A stretch of DNA of 64,000 nt from Pectinophora gossypiella (taxonomy: Eukaryota > Arthropoda > Insecta > Lepidoptera > Gelechiidae). The DNA is taken from assembly GCF_024362695.1 (NCBI RefSeq), contig NC_065424.1, positions 2,330,786 to 2,394,785 on the forward strand, written 5' to 3'. Both the position numbers and the translations under genes were made by a program. Each line of letters starts with the position of its first letter. Within the stretch, counting starts at the first letter, position 1. Below are positions 43,442 to 58,500 of the stretch, piece after piece. The notes beneath the pieces are model-generated. The model worked only from the letters and a program-made list of their open reading frames with translations, searched no databases and was not told the DNA's origin.

Positions 43442-46400
43442 CTGGAAATTAATAATTATAGCGTTTAGTTCACATAACTTAGATTCTTAGAGATTAATTT
43501 CAGACTACTCATTAGTTTAACTCACTTTGTTTGTGTCTATCATCAACTACAGCGTTGATGCCCTCTCTCTTTCGTTCACTTTATAAGCACATTAACCAGA
43601 TAAGTACAATTTAATTTAGCTGAGAATCGAATCCATTTTCTTCCACGGGGCTCAATATGTCTACTCAATGGATCTAAGGCTTTAAACATTCAAATCTTTA
43701 TAATCAAAGCGTCGTTACGTTACCTCCGACATCATGCGCCATCTCAATAGGCACAGTCCCGGCGAGCAACCTGACGCGGGTAGGCAGCCGCCACAGGCTC
43801 AGCAGATGCGGCAGGCGGTGCGCACGCGCCGCGGCGTCCGGCGGCGGCGGCTGCGCGGTGTCAGGCATCTCCCACTCCGCCGGGGACAGCTCCTCCGGGC
43901 ACACCTCGTACATTTCGCCTTTCGTGTTGATCGGCACGAAGAGTTCCTGTAATTGTATTGGTGCCTGGTATAAGTACTGTGTTATATTCAAAATTAGAAA
44001 AAAGAACTAAATTCAAAAATTATATAGCTAAACACCTGTCATAGGTAGATTAGATACCTATCATTACTAATTTAAGAGCCACGAGTTTATCGGTGTAGCG
44101 TTCTCCATGTTTTTTTAGGGTAAAAGAGGGCAGTGGTGTCCCACTTGCCTTCCGCCTCTCAGTACTCCGTCTGACGCAAGTGGGATAGCGCCCAGAGTAG
44201 TCTATTCTAAAACCGTACTAGGACTCCTGTCCTCCACCTCTGAACAGTACTGACGGTAATATTTTTAGATACCTTTTAGTATAAAACTCAAAAGTAAGTT
44301 CTATAGGGATAAGTACAGATGTCTACTAAAACCAAACCTAATAAGCAATCGTTTAGATCACAACTCATAAAAAAATGGTTTTATAATGGTTATCATTTTA
44401 TTCTGTTTCTTCAATCAGTCAAGTCAATATAACATAACAAGTCAACAATGGATTTAATAGGTCGTTGCCCTTCAGTAATGTATGCGGAGTCACGTATGTA
44501 ATGCATATTGTGACCATATTTCAGAAATGCCTGTTACATCTTCACGATGAAATAATCTTTACAGGTTTCATTATGAGATACGATAAATCCTACTAAAATC
44601 GTTATAAAAAAACAGCGTCAAATAATTCCTGATAGATCTGGCGGCCGCTGGCTCTTACGCTATATTCAATTCGGTACTTTCAGTCAACAAATATCCACTA
44701 CTCGACACAAGATGTCGCTACTAATCCCTTTTCGAGCTGGAAAGTTTAAATATTTACACAATAAAAACACGGGCCTCGTTTCCTGCAGACACATCCTAAT
44801 TTTATTTTGTTATACCTGTCATTTTAGTAGGTACATTTTAATATTACGTTATTTTATCATAACATAATATGTAATCTAAAGGCGTAGTAGAGTCCATATT
44901 ATAGAGTCGGATATGATAAGAAAAAAATGTCTTAAGTCTTAAGACTAATCTTAAGATGCCTATCTAAAAACAGATAGGTATACACATAATAGGTAAGTAT
45001 TTACCTACTTACATACATTCACGCTTCTAATTACTAACAGGGTGGGCAAAGCCACATGTCAACTATAGGTAGTTAATTTTAGATGTATAAGCACAGATTT
45101 AATAGTACTAGTATAAGATCGATTTCTATAATTCAATGGTCCAAATCAATATCAGAAAACTTTTTCTTCAATTAGTACTTATTTTTCTTAGTGTAGGTAT
45201 GTTATTATTATTCGAAACTATCGAAATCCCAAAATAACAGGTTATGTAGACCGTAAGTGTCTATTCCGTAAGTGTGTGTGGCGTGGGTTGAAAATCAGTG
45301 TTGCCCTCTGGGTAAATTTTCACTGAACCCTGGCCTTTTTTGGTGAACTGCGGCACCCATATACCTTTATGTTTTCTAACTAAATATTAATGTTATGTGT
45401 GTATATTTTAATGTTTTAAATGTATATGTGTGTCGTAGATTTTACCTAAATAAACTTTTTTATTATTATTTTTTTATTATTATTATTCCGGCAAAAAAAA
45501 AACATTGGTTTTAGTAAATAGTAGAAACGATTCTGTAATAATTGCATATTTTAGTATGGGCAGAACAACTTCCACGTAATTCCGCTACACGCCGATAGAT
45601 GGCTCTAATGTATCTAGAATAAGTACAAAATGAGTTCAATTAGTAATAAAACTAATAATGAACTTTATTTTATACTGAAAATAATATTATACATTTTCCT
45701 ATATTATTGCCTTTCGTAATCTACTTAAAATATAAAAAAAATGTAAATAGTTTAAATGTATTATTTGAAAGTCCTAAAACGCGCTATCAAAGTTTTCTGT
45801 GCACTCGCTATATAATCAAATGATTTGCTCATACGAGTTGTGTCTATTGAAAGGAGAGACGGTTAGCACTCCCCTTGACAAGGATGGAACACATAAAATT
45901 GGTCGAGGCATGACCGAACATTTTTTTTTGAGTTTTTACTACCGTACTACTCCAAAGATTGTATCTACAACATCATCTTTACTAATTGGTCACTGACGTC
46001 GCTAACTGACCTATCTGAAATTTTTGACCTATCTGAAACCTATCTGCGAATTGCACCTTTTGTCAATAAGACACAAATTATTTTAGCAAAACATTACAGA
46101 TACGTCAGTTTGCAAAGTCACCCACGAATTAATTAATGCATCTTTTGTACCTAAATATAAAAAATATATTTATTTAATATGTAAAAATTGAGCTTTTAAA
46201 GTGTAACTAAGTATGTTATATGAATTAAGACATTTTTGAGTTTGAGTTTACAAGAAATAATTAATAATATGTTAAATTATGAATCGCTGTCGGATTCTTC
46301 CTTCAGCACGACGCCCTGGTTGGCAGCGTGTTGCATCTTCTCATCATTATTATTCTTCTCACTCTTATCAGCTTCTGAATCTGGTTTGGCTTCGGAAGCA

Positions 46401-46508
46401 GAAGGTCTCTGCGACCAAGTGACTACCGACCCCCGCGGGGTCTTTGTGCCTGGAGGATAATGAGCATTGCTAATGTTAAGAGAAAAATTAAATCGAAAAA
46501 ATCTGACT

Positions 46509-46555
<47 letters not shown>

Positions 46556-49500
46556 TCTGTGTGGTGTGTGTGTGTGTTGCGTGGAATTGGTTTAGGGCGA
46601 CAATAATGCCCTTAAAATCGGAAAATTTCAATATCGCATAGCTTTTTTATTTAATAAATCGTTCATGAACTTGTTTCTAAACTTATAAATAAATGTAACA
46701 AAAAAAATACTTGCTTACTTACAATACTTTCAATACTTGCGTTGTAGGTAAATAATGAAATAGCTACCTATTTTAAAAACGTAATATTCTGGACTCTAAA
46801 AGTATATAATCGGATCGTGTCGGACACAGGATGAAATGATAACCACGTGCTCAGCGATGAAGGAAAACATCGTGAAGAAACCCACATTCCTGAGAAATGC
46901 ATTTTCGGAGGTATTTGACCTAACCTGAACCAGTATTGGGCTGGTTTTCCCATCGCGGGCTGAAAGGCCAGATAGTCGATTCTGTAAATAACCGGACCTG
47001 TCAAATCTTCAGGTTAGGTAAGCGGACCCTGTGAGAAACGGGATAATGCTAGGGAGATAGAAGGCAGAATAATGAGACTAGCACAAAAAGTGTCTTAGGC
47101 CGATTTTGACCGCTCGTGTCCAAAAGTGTTCTGGAGTGAGTGAAAAAACAACAATAAAATTACCACCATCCAAATATTTCCAATCTGGACCGTAATAGAT
47201 AGCATCTTCCTTGAACGATCGATGCTGTTTCTGGCTGGATGACGTAGAGAGCCACGTTATGATCGCGTTCCTGCCATACTCCTCCAGATCACCTATACCA
47301 TCATTTGATATCATCGAACAGTTAGTGGACAGAACTTTCAACTGCGGCACACATGTCACCTCATACATATATTTCAGCAACGGTATCAAGGGATCGCCAA
47401 ATTTGAGAGTGAACCAGTTCGCTTGCTTCTCGTAACACGCCCACATCTCTTCTTGAGTTTCATCTAACGGAACGTACAGAACCTCCATAGGAATATTGAC
47501 GAATTTGGAAGTCTCGTAAATAGTGTAAAATTTCTCTAAAATGTCATTTTTATCCGCGTTTTTTATGGTAAACACTAGGACGATAATGTCAGCGTGCTCG
47601 ACTAGCCATTTCGGTTGGATAATATCAAATCTTTTATTGAATATGCAGGCCATCTGCAGCCAGTTGTATGCGTTTAAGTTCAACTCCGACAAATCTAGTT
47701 CTTTGCTCAAAACCATCGGCTTTTTCTCGTACAAATGCGGCATTAGATTGTTATCCATTACCGTTTTTATTCAGCTAAATAACTCTTGAAATAAACGCCT
47801 TTGCTGGTTACTATACTTAAATATTCCAGTTTATTTGATAACATCATTTGATGGGAAGTGTCAGGAAATGTCATATGTCAAAATCCTCTGACTGCACGTC
47901 ATTCAAATGTCAAGGAAGTGTAATTTTAATAATTATTGCACACCTCCCAATGCGTACTCATTGCAATTGTGTCTCTGTAGAAAAAAAATAGTAATTTCCT
48001 TGAGTAAATAAGGCGTTATCGTTATGATAAATAGGTATCTTAAACACTGCTTGCTCAGAAATTTAATTTATACTATGTCACTTGTTCCTAGCTGTAACAG
48101 AAACTGTAACTTTGTTCCGTTATTGCGTTGGGCTCACGATTCGGAGGTCCCGGGTTCGAATCCCGGTGGGGACACATCACGAAAGTTTGGTTATAGGACA
48201 TTACACGCTGATCACCTGATTGTCCGAAAGAAAGATGATTCGTGCTTCGGAAGGCACGTTAAGACGTTGGTCCTGGTTACTACTTAGTGATGTAAGTAAG
48301 TAGTCGTTACATGAGCCATGTCAGAGGCCTTTGGCGGCTCAATAGTAACCCTGACACCAGGGTTTAAACAACAATAAATTGGGTTTTCCTTTTGCCTTCC
48401 ACAGTACTCTGTCTGACGCGAGTGGGATGGCCTTGCACACTACCCCCTTTAACGTCATAAGATCGAATTTCCTTTTAAAATCCCCATTTTCTAACTATCG
48501 TGTTTGGAAATCTCGACCTTAGGAGGTTAAAACGTAACATAAAATACACATAATATTATATTGATCCTCCCACATAACCAAATGGTTGGTGTCCCAAATA
48601 TCGTAAAGTTCCAACACGCACTGTCCACTTGCATGGATTAGACCGCACACGACGCCATTCTTAGAATCATCCGTCCACACTGACTCAGATTTACTAGTGA
48701 TGCTACTACTTGAATATCGAGTCTAGTTTTTGCTTCTACCGTCGACTGGTAGCAAATAAAAAACATATGATTTTCGCCCATATAAATGGGCGTTGGATCA
48801 CCTGTCACTACAATGATTAAGTATATTATAATATAGGTGGTTGGGCCTAGGGTGGTGACCTAGTAGTTGAGCGTCGAGCTCACGATCCGGAGGTCCTGGG
48901 TTCGAATCCCGGTGGGGACATATCACAAAAATCACTTTGTGATCCCTAGTTTGGTTAGGACATTACAGACTTCGAGTCAAAAAATTCTGCAAGTTGTCTG
49001 ACACCTGGGTTGAGGAGGTTGTTAATCATAACCCACACGATAGAAGAATAAATCGATCGATTTATCATGGTCACATCACTAATTCCTAGTAGCTAGGTAG
49101 GTTCACACTGTAAGTTTTCTAAGCAGTTGTAGTAAAATATTAGTTATTCTTGACAGAGGACTGAACAACAGTTTTTAATGTTTCGCTGTCATACGGTAAA
49201 GTAAGGACCGTTGTTTCTTCAAAACATTATTGTAAACATGTTTTGCACTGTTGTTTTTCATCCTTTTTATGAGTTGCCATTCTGAATTCCAAATTTATGC
49301 CATACTAGCTTTTGCCCGCGAGTTCGTCCGCGTGGCGTGTTATAAAAGAGATACCTTTGTGTGTGTGGGAGAAAGGATAAAAAATGCTTAATTTTATTAA
49401 TTTTTAAATGAAGTTATAGTATAAGTAGCTCAGTTAAATAATGAATTGTTATTAATTTTTAGATTATTACTTTATGATAATTTGGTTTAATATAAATTTA

Positions 49501-52500
49501 GGAAAATACGATCAGAGGAGGCTAACCCTTTCGTCTGGCATTCAGAGATGAGAATGTTTTTTTCATACAAATGTTTTTTCCCGCTAATTCCCGTTCCCGT
49601 GGGAATTTCGGGAATTCCTTTCTTAGTGCACCTCTACGGTACCTAAGCTACTTTCCTTCCAAATTTCAAGTGCCTACGTTTAGCCGTTTAGGCTGTGCGT
49701 TGATATGTCAGTCAGTCAGTTTCTCCTTTTATATATTTAATATAAATAATAGATGCGACAAAACTAAAATATTGTAACGTTAAAAAAAACTGAATTTACC
49801 AAGTGGGAGCCCGCAGTCAGCCCCATTTGTTCAGGCAAGTAGTAAAAGTAGTAGTTTCAGTGAGGTGTGGGTACTTAGTTCATCTTGCGATGGATGTGCC
49901 TCTGACTGCTCCGTTGGGGGGTTGGGTGTTTTTTTCCTTTGATGGGTTTGCTCTTGACCCCAGACTTGCCCGAAGGCAATGACGAGGCCTAAGATGGAGC
50001 GAGCTCGCCCAGAAGGTGCCTGTTCACTCTGACCTTGAAAGCACCCGGGTTATATGCATCGGAAATACAGAAGACGGCAGAGAATTCCACTCCTTAGCAG
50101 TGCGCATAATGAAGGACGAAGCGAAGCCCTTTGTCTGGAAGTACCCGGCCGTACGTCTGGAAGTCCGAAGATGAAAGGGGGATGGTGGAATGAGCTCGTG
50201 TAGATCGCGGGTATATTAGCGATAGGTATTTATTTTATCAATAAATCTGAATTTAACAAATAGGAAATGTTTATGTGAAAGAGCCCAGAACGTAACTCGT
50301 ATAGAAACAGAGCTTTTGTCCTGCACCCGTGAATAGGATAAGTTATCGCAGACGAACAATACTATACTGCGTAATATTTCTTATCAAAACTTAAGCATTT
50401 GCATTAAACTGCAAGTACCTACCTAACCAGTGGTATGTGGTTCCCGGGAATGTCCCCCAAAGTTATAATATTCCTGTTGTAAAATCTTTTTAATAGTAAG
50501 GACATTCTTGTTCTTTGGAAAATTGTTCTTTCTTGTACAGTCATGAGCAATATAATGTACCCACTTTAGGACTCTGTCGCACTAACATACCTATTTAGTG
50601 TGACTTACAGTTCAATTTATCAAAAAAGTTAATGTGACATGGTACCAAAGTGTATACATATTAATGCTCGTGACCGTACTCTGGTTTTATCTGCCTAAAG
50701 GTTAGGTAAAAAAACTCTTTTTAGATAAGTTTTGCGTCTCTTTAAAGCTTTTCACTGCCGGGTGTTCTCAGAGCGGGACGCAACATCACTGGTAAGGATA
50801 CTTATATTCTGATCCAATCTGCCTAGGCTAGATAATAAAGCTCTTTCTACATAACTTTTGCGCCCTGTACTACCGGAAATGTTCCCAGAGCGGGGCGCAA
50901 CATCACTGTACATACCTACTATACAGGATGTTAGTAATATCGTGATGAACACTTTGGGGGATGATTCAAGCCATGATTCTGAGTCAATATTGTAGCGACA
51001 TAGTAAATATTATATAAGTATAGCATATTAATCGCGTATCTGTATTCCGATGTCTTAACGGGTCGGCAGTCTTAGCGCGACCGCCGCTCTGGTAATATGT
51101 ACTGTATCTAATACGTGCGCTACCTAACTCAATATAGTGAACTGATATCAGGAAGAGTGCTTTCATTTATTCTCCCGAACTAAAGAACTGAACATATAAC
51201 TGAACACGATAAATCTGGCCTAACAACACAAAAATATGTGGTGGAATTTTGATTTTGAGTGGAATTTTCCATCGCAAAAGTATGGAACTGAAAATAATTA
51301 AAAAAGACACTAAAATTTTCAAGAATTTTCGGACAGGAAATTCGACTTGACATCAACTCAGAACTAATCATTATTTGAATCACCCCCTCAGTATTGGTTA
51401 CGATGTTACTAACACTATAATTTATTACTTATAATAATTCTTTGAACAATAACTCGTGTTTGACCAGGGAAAAATAATCGGAATACAACGGGCTATCACC
51501 CAGTTACCTTACACAGTTCAAAAGTTGACTGAATCCTGACATTGGTCACCATTACCACATATAAAGTAACTGTTCACCTTTATGTGGTTGCGCATTAAGT
51601 TCAGTTTAATAAAGAAAAACGTTTGTCATACGCAAATAAATTTTGGTCGCGCGTTTGACCTACAAAGTTAAAATTGCAGTTGCAAAAAGGTTTTTCTTCT
51701 GTCGTTATTGAGTAGGCAACTGTTTGCCGATTGTAAATAGGAGTTGGTAATGTGGGTCTGTGCGGTGCATGTAAAATAATGTCCGAAATATGTCGGTCGG
51801 CGCAAGCGCACGTCGTAGTACGAGATATGTTGCAGAATGTCAATAAGGTAGGCCGTTCACTTCCACTGGACTGCTGTTGAACTTATTTCGTGTCATTGCA
51901 GATGCGTCATAGAGATTATGACATGGTCTTTTAATAGGTACTTACTTTGTAACAGAATTATAGAATAAGGATACTACGCATAGAACGGCAAATCTCCGCT
52001 CCCGACCAGCGGCTAAACTAGGCTTACCTCACCCCCCTCGATCTTACTTTAGTCTTCAATCGTTTGGACGTCCAGTCCAATCAATCGACGTATGTATACT
52101 ATATTATATAGGGTGTTAGCTGAATCAGTATTCGTTACGATGTCACTTACACCCCACACAAGTACATACGGTAGCCATACAAGTAGGTATGGGTGTTAGT
52201 GACACCGTAACGAATACTGAGGGGGATGGTTCAGACCATGATTCTGAGTTGATATCAAGTGGAATTTTCAGTCTGAATATTCCTGAAAATTTTTGTGTTA
52301 TTTTTAATTATTTTCAATTCCATACTTTTGCGACGAAAAATTCCACTTGATATCATCTCAGAATCATGGCGTCAATCACCTCTCAAAGTTTTCGTTACGA
52401 TGTCGCTAACACCCTGTACATAGGTATGTACCTACATTATAGGACAACAACCATTTGATAACACGACTCCCCCAGTTTGGGTACTCAGAGGTACGGTCAC

Positions 52501-55500
52501 GAGCATTAATATGTATACACTTTGGTACCATGTCACATTAACTTTTTTGACAAATTGAACTGTAAGTCTCACTAAATGTCAAATAAATGTTAGTGCGACT
52601 GAGTCCTAAAGTGGGTACATTATATTGCTCATGACTGTACGATAAGGTGCAAAAGTCCAATCAGTTGTGTGATGCTCTGTCGCGGAGCCACCACCTCCAA
52701 TTCAGTTGAAAACGATATAGATTACTGTACGTACCATGTACATAGTGTACGTGAAAAGATTTTATGTGTACGTGCTATAATTAGAAAGAAAACAACAAAT
52801 TAAAGTGGCTTCGCTGGAGAGCATACTCCCCAGCGGAGCCACTCAGTTTGCATACTTCGAGATGTTTTCTTCCTGTAAATTGAAGTATAGTTTGATGTAC
52901 GTACTACGTACATAGTGTACGTGGAAAGATTTTATGTGTACGTGCTATAATTAGAAAGAAAACAACAAATTAAAGTGTATATGACGGCATGAACAAAACG
53001 TGAAGCGCTGAAGATTTTAAGACACAATCTCCTTGCGAGAACTTTTTATCTATGCACAAACTACTAAGAGAACCTATTTCAGACGAACGTCTCTCATACA
53101 AAACAAAGAGCCTCAGAATTTAGAGTATGACACTTGATTTGACATATAAAATTATATTGCCACACGCAAAAATAATTGTGGGGTTGCCATAGTAATGATA
53201 TGGCACGGCGTGGCAGTAGTGATAGCTTTAAATTATTTAGATTACTTACTTTAAATTTTGATGACAAGGTTTATAAAAAAAAGACTGCAGTTTACTTGTA
53301 TAACATTTTATTTTTTAATTTTGTTTTATATTTTATGGATTTTTTTTCTGAAATAGAGCTTTATTATTATTATTTTAAATATGCCCTTTTGCATTAATGG
53401 CAAACTTTCCTCTAAACTCTCTAATCTAGAGACATCTGTACCCTTTAATATTTTGTTTATAATAACACTGCTAATCTGCTACATTTGCGCTATGGTACAA
53501 TTTTTTTGTATGAACATTTCCGGCCGTGTATCTATGACAGATTTGACATAAATTGTCAGTGCCGTACCGATCAAAATTTAAAGTAATCTAAATAATTTAA
53601 AGCTATCGTAGTGATAGCCACGCCGTGCCATATCATTACTATGGCAACCCCACAATTATTTTTGCGTGTGGCAATATAATTTTATATGTCAAATCAAGTG
53701 TCATACTCTAAATTCTGAGGCTCTTTGTTTTGTATGAGAGACGTTCGTCTGAAATAGGTTCTCTTAGTAGTTTGTGCATAGATAAAAAGTTCTCGCAAGG
53801 AGATTGTTTCTTAAAATCTTCAGCGCTTCACGTTTTGTTCATGCCGTCATATACACTTTAATTTGTTGTTTTCTTTCTAATTATAGCACGTACACATAAA
53901 ATCTTTCCACGTACACTATGTACGTAGTACGTACATCAAACTATACTTCAATTTACAGGAAGAAAACATCTCGAAGTATGCAAACTGAGTGGCTCCGCTG
54001 GGGAGTATGCTCTCCAGCGAAGCCACTTTAATTTGTTGTTTTCTTTCTAATTATAGCACGTACACATAAAATCTTTTCACGTACACTATGTACATGGTAC
54101 GTACAGTAATCTATATCGTTTTCAACTGAATTGGAGGTGGTGGCTCCGCGACAGAGCATCACACAATCAGTTTCTTGCAAAGTAATTCATTAACTGGTTG
54201 CACTTAAGACCTCCTGGTTACATGTCGTTTCTGTAATAGACCAAAAACACTTACAAAAACAAAAATGTTATAATTATGACAACCAATGGTTCATAATTTC
54301 ACCACTGTTTAATTCGTCTGCAATTTTGCACTTTGATTGTACATCCATCGCAAGATGAACGCCTACCGAGCTTTTTATTAGACCAACGTGATAGATAAAT
54401 TGTGAAGGTGTCCATTATTAGAAACCCTGTTTTCCGATCTATTTGAATCCGATTATTCTAGCCATAGAGGCAGCCAATCAGCCCGCGACACCAAACACTT
54501 CAGGACCCCGATACCGACCCCGCCGGCGTGGTCGATGACTTCCATCATCGCTTATCGTATCGATCAACTAGGGTCGATTAATTCTTTTAAATATTTTTTC
54601 CTCTCAGACGGCGCTCTGAGCTGAGGTTCGCGCCCAACTGGCCTGTTGACTTAAACGTTGTACCGGGTGAGAGCCTTCAGCGCTCCCCATTTGTCCGGCC
54701 AAGTAGTTAATGCCACCTGCGGCAAATCTACAATAAGTCACATCAAAAAAAAAGAAGATCTATTTGAGTTTTGACCTAAACACTTTCCGACAGAAATTCC
54801 ATTAAGTATGTTTTCCATTTCATCGTTTGTTGTAGGAACTATATTTCTTTTCTCACGATTATTTTGAAAAGAAGAATTTAAGGCCATCGCCAAGTACAAG
54901 TAACATCCGTTAGCGCGACAGTTTAAAATTTTCGGAGAAGTATGAAATTGCTATGGGAAATTGTCAGCAAACACCATAATGATAAAATAGGAAGATTACT
55001 GTTTCGCTACAGACTGTTTTACCGACACCACACCCCGGACACTTCATACAAACAAGTAAACAACCTCGTTTTACCCAGACACTACACATTGACATTATCG
55101 TACACGCACGTCTGTGTGTAGTTTAGATTTGAATGTGTATACGATTCAAATCTAAACTCTGTTCGATGGGGGGTGAAGAAAGCAACCGTCCCGTTTCCGT
55201 TCCCGCCAAAAAGCCTTAGTAGGTTATATGTACAATGACAGGGTCGCCAGATCTACCAAAAGAAAAACAGCTTTAATAATCGAGTCAATGAAAGGTTTCA
55301 CTTCTGTTTTTTCCTTTGTAATGGTAGTTTATTATATTATTTAAAATAATAAGTTAGGATGTTTCGGCTTTATTGTTTCTATAATATGCCAGCTGCGACC
55401 AATAATATACATATAGAATCAAGGTTCTGTTCAACCAAGAAGTTCTTTTTGTTCTCTTTACTTTCTCTTTAGTTATTAGTTCTCTTTTCTTTTACTTGTT

Positions 55501-58500
55501 TTTTTTTTCTTATTTTTTACATAAGGAATTATTTTCCGTGTGATATAAAGTATCACGTCAAATTGAGTAAATTACTCAAAACTTAATAGGAAGTTAAGCA
55601 TTAAGCACTTACTCGCAATTTTGAAACGGTGTCAAGTGAATTCAACAGTGGCTGCAAATTGTCTGTGATTACTTGTGGCTCTGCCCACCCCATTAGGGAT
55701 TACGGGCGTGAGTTTATGTATGTATGTATGTATGTGTCAAGTGAATTAGAGGTGAGATGTTTGGAAGTAAAACAACAAAATTAAATAAAGAAAGTGTCTT
55801 TTGTCTTTTTTCTTCGTAAAAATAAGAAACACTATGTATACACATCGTTTCATAGCGTATTTCCGTCTTCATAGTATCCGCTTTACCTAACCTGAAGATT
55901 TGACAGTCTGTTTTTTTACAGAAGCGACTGCCTGTCTTATCTTCCATATCGTCGACAGATTTTGTGTGTGTCATATCAAATTCGGATTGTTTTATATATG
56001 CTTGTCTCTCGAGGCTCTGTCCGTGTACGTGTTAAATAAATAGATAGTGCAATTTTACACTTCAAATCGACTCTTATATTATAATATAGGTATATTTTCA
56101 AACTAGGAACGTTCATACCGGTATCAATTCCAGTGACGTTACCGATACCCAGACGGCACCCCCTTCCCCCCTTACATAATTAAGGGGCCATTATGCCATA
56201 AACAAAAGACAACTCGCGTCCACTCGCGTCATTTTTCGCAACAGACGTGTTGTAGGGCTGGCAGTAACGACTTGAGAAAAAGTTTTTATTAAATTAATGG
56301 CATTTTTATAACGAAGTTCTCGTTTTATTTTATTTTTTAAATCGTGCTCCTTCCTTCCGGTTGATTAAGGAAGGCTTGTGCATCAGTGGTGTGTAAAGAA
56401 GTACGTTTGGTATTGGTAGGTAGTCATAATTATTTTGAAAATGAAAACGTCAATATTTTCAAGGCACATATTTGATTCTCTGCTGCACGTATCCCTTTTC
56501 ATCGATTGATATTTGATTACTTACATATCAGATAATGATTGTGTAATATAGTAAAGGAAACAGATCACGTGGAATAACTATTTTCTAAAAATATTTTTTT
56601 CGCATTTATTGTGTCTATTCAGTCAAAGATTCTCGCCCGAGACGAAACGCAGCCATTATTACGTTACATTTCAGAGAATCGTGAAACATTTTTCACTTTA
56701 AACAAATAATAAAAACAAAAGTTTTATATCCTAATCGTGACAACCCTGAGGGTCGTCCTAGCAACACAGTTCACGAAGGGCACTGCCCTTGTCCTTAACA
56801 ACTTTACATTTACCGTCGCTTTACACCTCTCTGTTTGGATTCCAAATGCATTTTAGATTTGCGTAACTGCAAACGTAACTTGGCACAGGATTTTCTTTTA
56901 ACAATAAAAGTTAGAACGCTGTTCCAGACTTTAGAATGCTAGCTTTAGGGTTTATTCTCAAACGGACTAAACCTAAGATCTTTACTGTAGTCCTTTAAGA
57001 GTTACTACGGGTTAAGAAACAAAATAGAAAAAGAGTGTAATGTTCTTTTGAGTGAGACTTTTTTTTTAAGTTTATAATGGGTCTGTACGTGATTGGTATT
57101 TAATTTTATGTTTATAGGGATAGGACTTCGGTTCGGTTTAATGATCTACTATTTTAAGGCGCACATTAAATTTTAGTGCCTAGACTTCGTTCTTTTTACG
57201 CTTTTACTCAATCTGCGTTAAAGAAAATTGATTTTGTACCAGGAAAGTGGATGAGGTAATGGCTTTTGTTAAAGAAAATTAAAAAGCAAAACTGACAACA
57301 CGCGCTGGGCTCTTCATTACCTATTTATTCTTGAAACAGAAGAATCAAGTGTGTAACCATCATGACAAATACAAATATTTCAATTAAAATATCGTGAGGA
57401 AACCCACATTCCCGAGAAATTCATTTTCATTTTCCCTTTGCGGTTTGAAAGGTCAGACAGGTAGTCGCTTCTGTAAAAACCGGACCTGTCAAATCTTCAG
57501 GTTAGGTAAGCGGACCCTGTGAAAAACGGGATGATGGAGATGATGATGATATTTCAATTAATTGAATCACCAATTTGATGGTTATTTTTGCTAGTTGGAT
57601 GAATGAATGAGATTTTTGCATGAAGTAATACAAATACAAAAATATTTATTTGTGAATGTTGCGTGTTACAAGATATTACAGTGTTGTCATCGGTCTCAGC
57701 ACATTCAGCCAAGAATTGGCAAACGAATTTAAAATTGTCATTCATTTATCAAACTAAACTTGAGAAATCAACATAATAATATGAACTTAAATGAACTCAA
57801 ATAACTGAAACTTAAATAATTCAATAACATAATACAAATTTTAACTCAATAATAATAATTCCTAAATGTCATGCAAAATAAATCAATCAATCAATCATTA
57901 ATTTCAATTTATAAATAAAAAATCCACATAATTAACAATCAATAATACCTTACTAAAATAATAATAAATATCTAAATATAATATTCAAAAAATCAATTAA
58001 AAAGTCAATATAATCTTAATTGCATATTCTCTTATTTTTATAGACTGGTATCATTTAAGAAGTCTGACACACTATAATACGCCTTCGTTACTAGAAAGTG
58101 ACAGTAATAAATAAATAAATGGCCACCCAACAACTAGCGAGCTCGCCTAGCAGGGTTATGTGCATTCGGAAATACATAAGACGGCAGAGAATTCCACTCC
58201 CCAGAGAATTCCAATTCCATTCCAAATCAACTACAGGGTCCCAGAAGTCCCAGATCCAAACCTCCATCTAAACTATATTACACTCCATCTTATAGAACCC
58301 ATAACTTTTTCATTTTGCATTGTCTGGATGGCCCGTGATGGGCCAGATTAATAGATGGAGTTCTGCTATAAACCACTGACAATTCCATCGTGCCTGCCTA
58401 CTGCCCAGGCGAAATGGTGTGGACTGAGTTACAGGAGTTAGCGAGTAAACATTTTTTTTGCTTATATTTGATGTAATGGCGGATTTTGGAGGCTCAGACG

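Noticed and set aside
53176..53397. 73-codon frame in the centre of the long-TIR element as a transposase remnant
   Set aside because: It is low-complexity Tyr/Phe-rich, starts within an inverted arm, and shows no catalytic motif.
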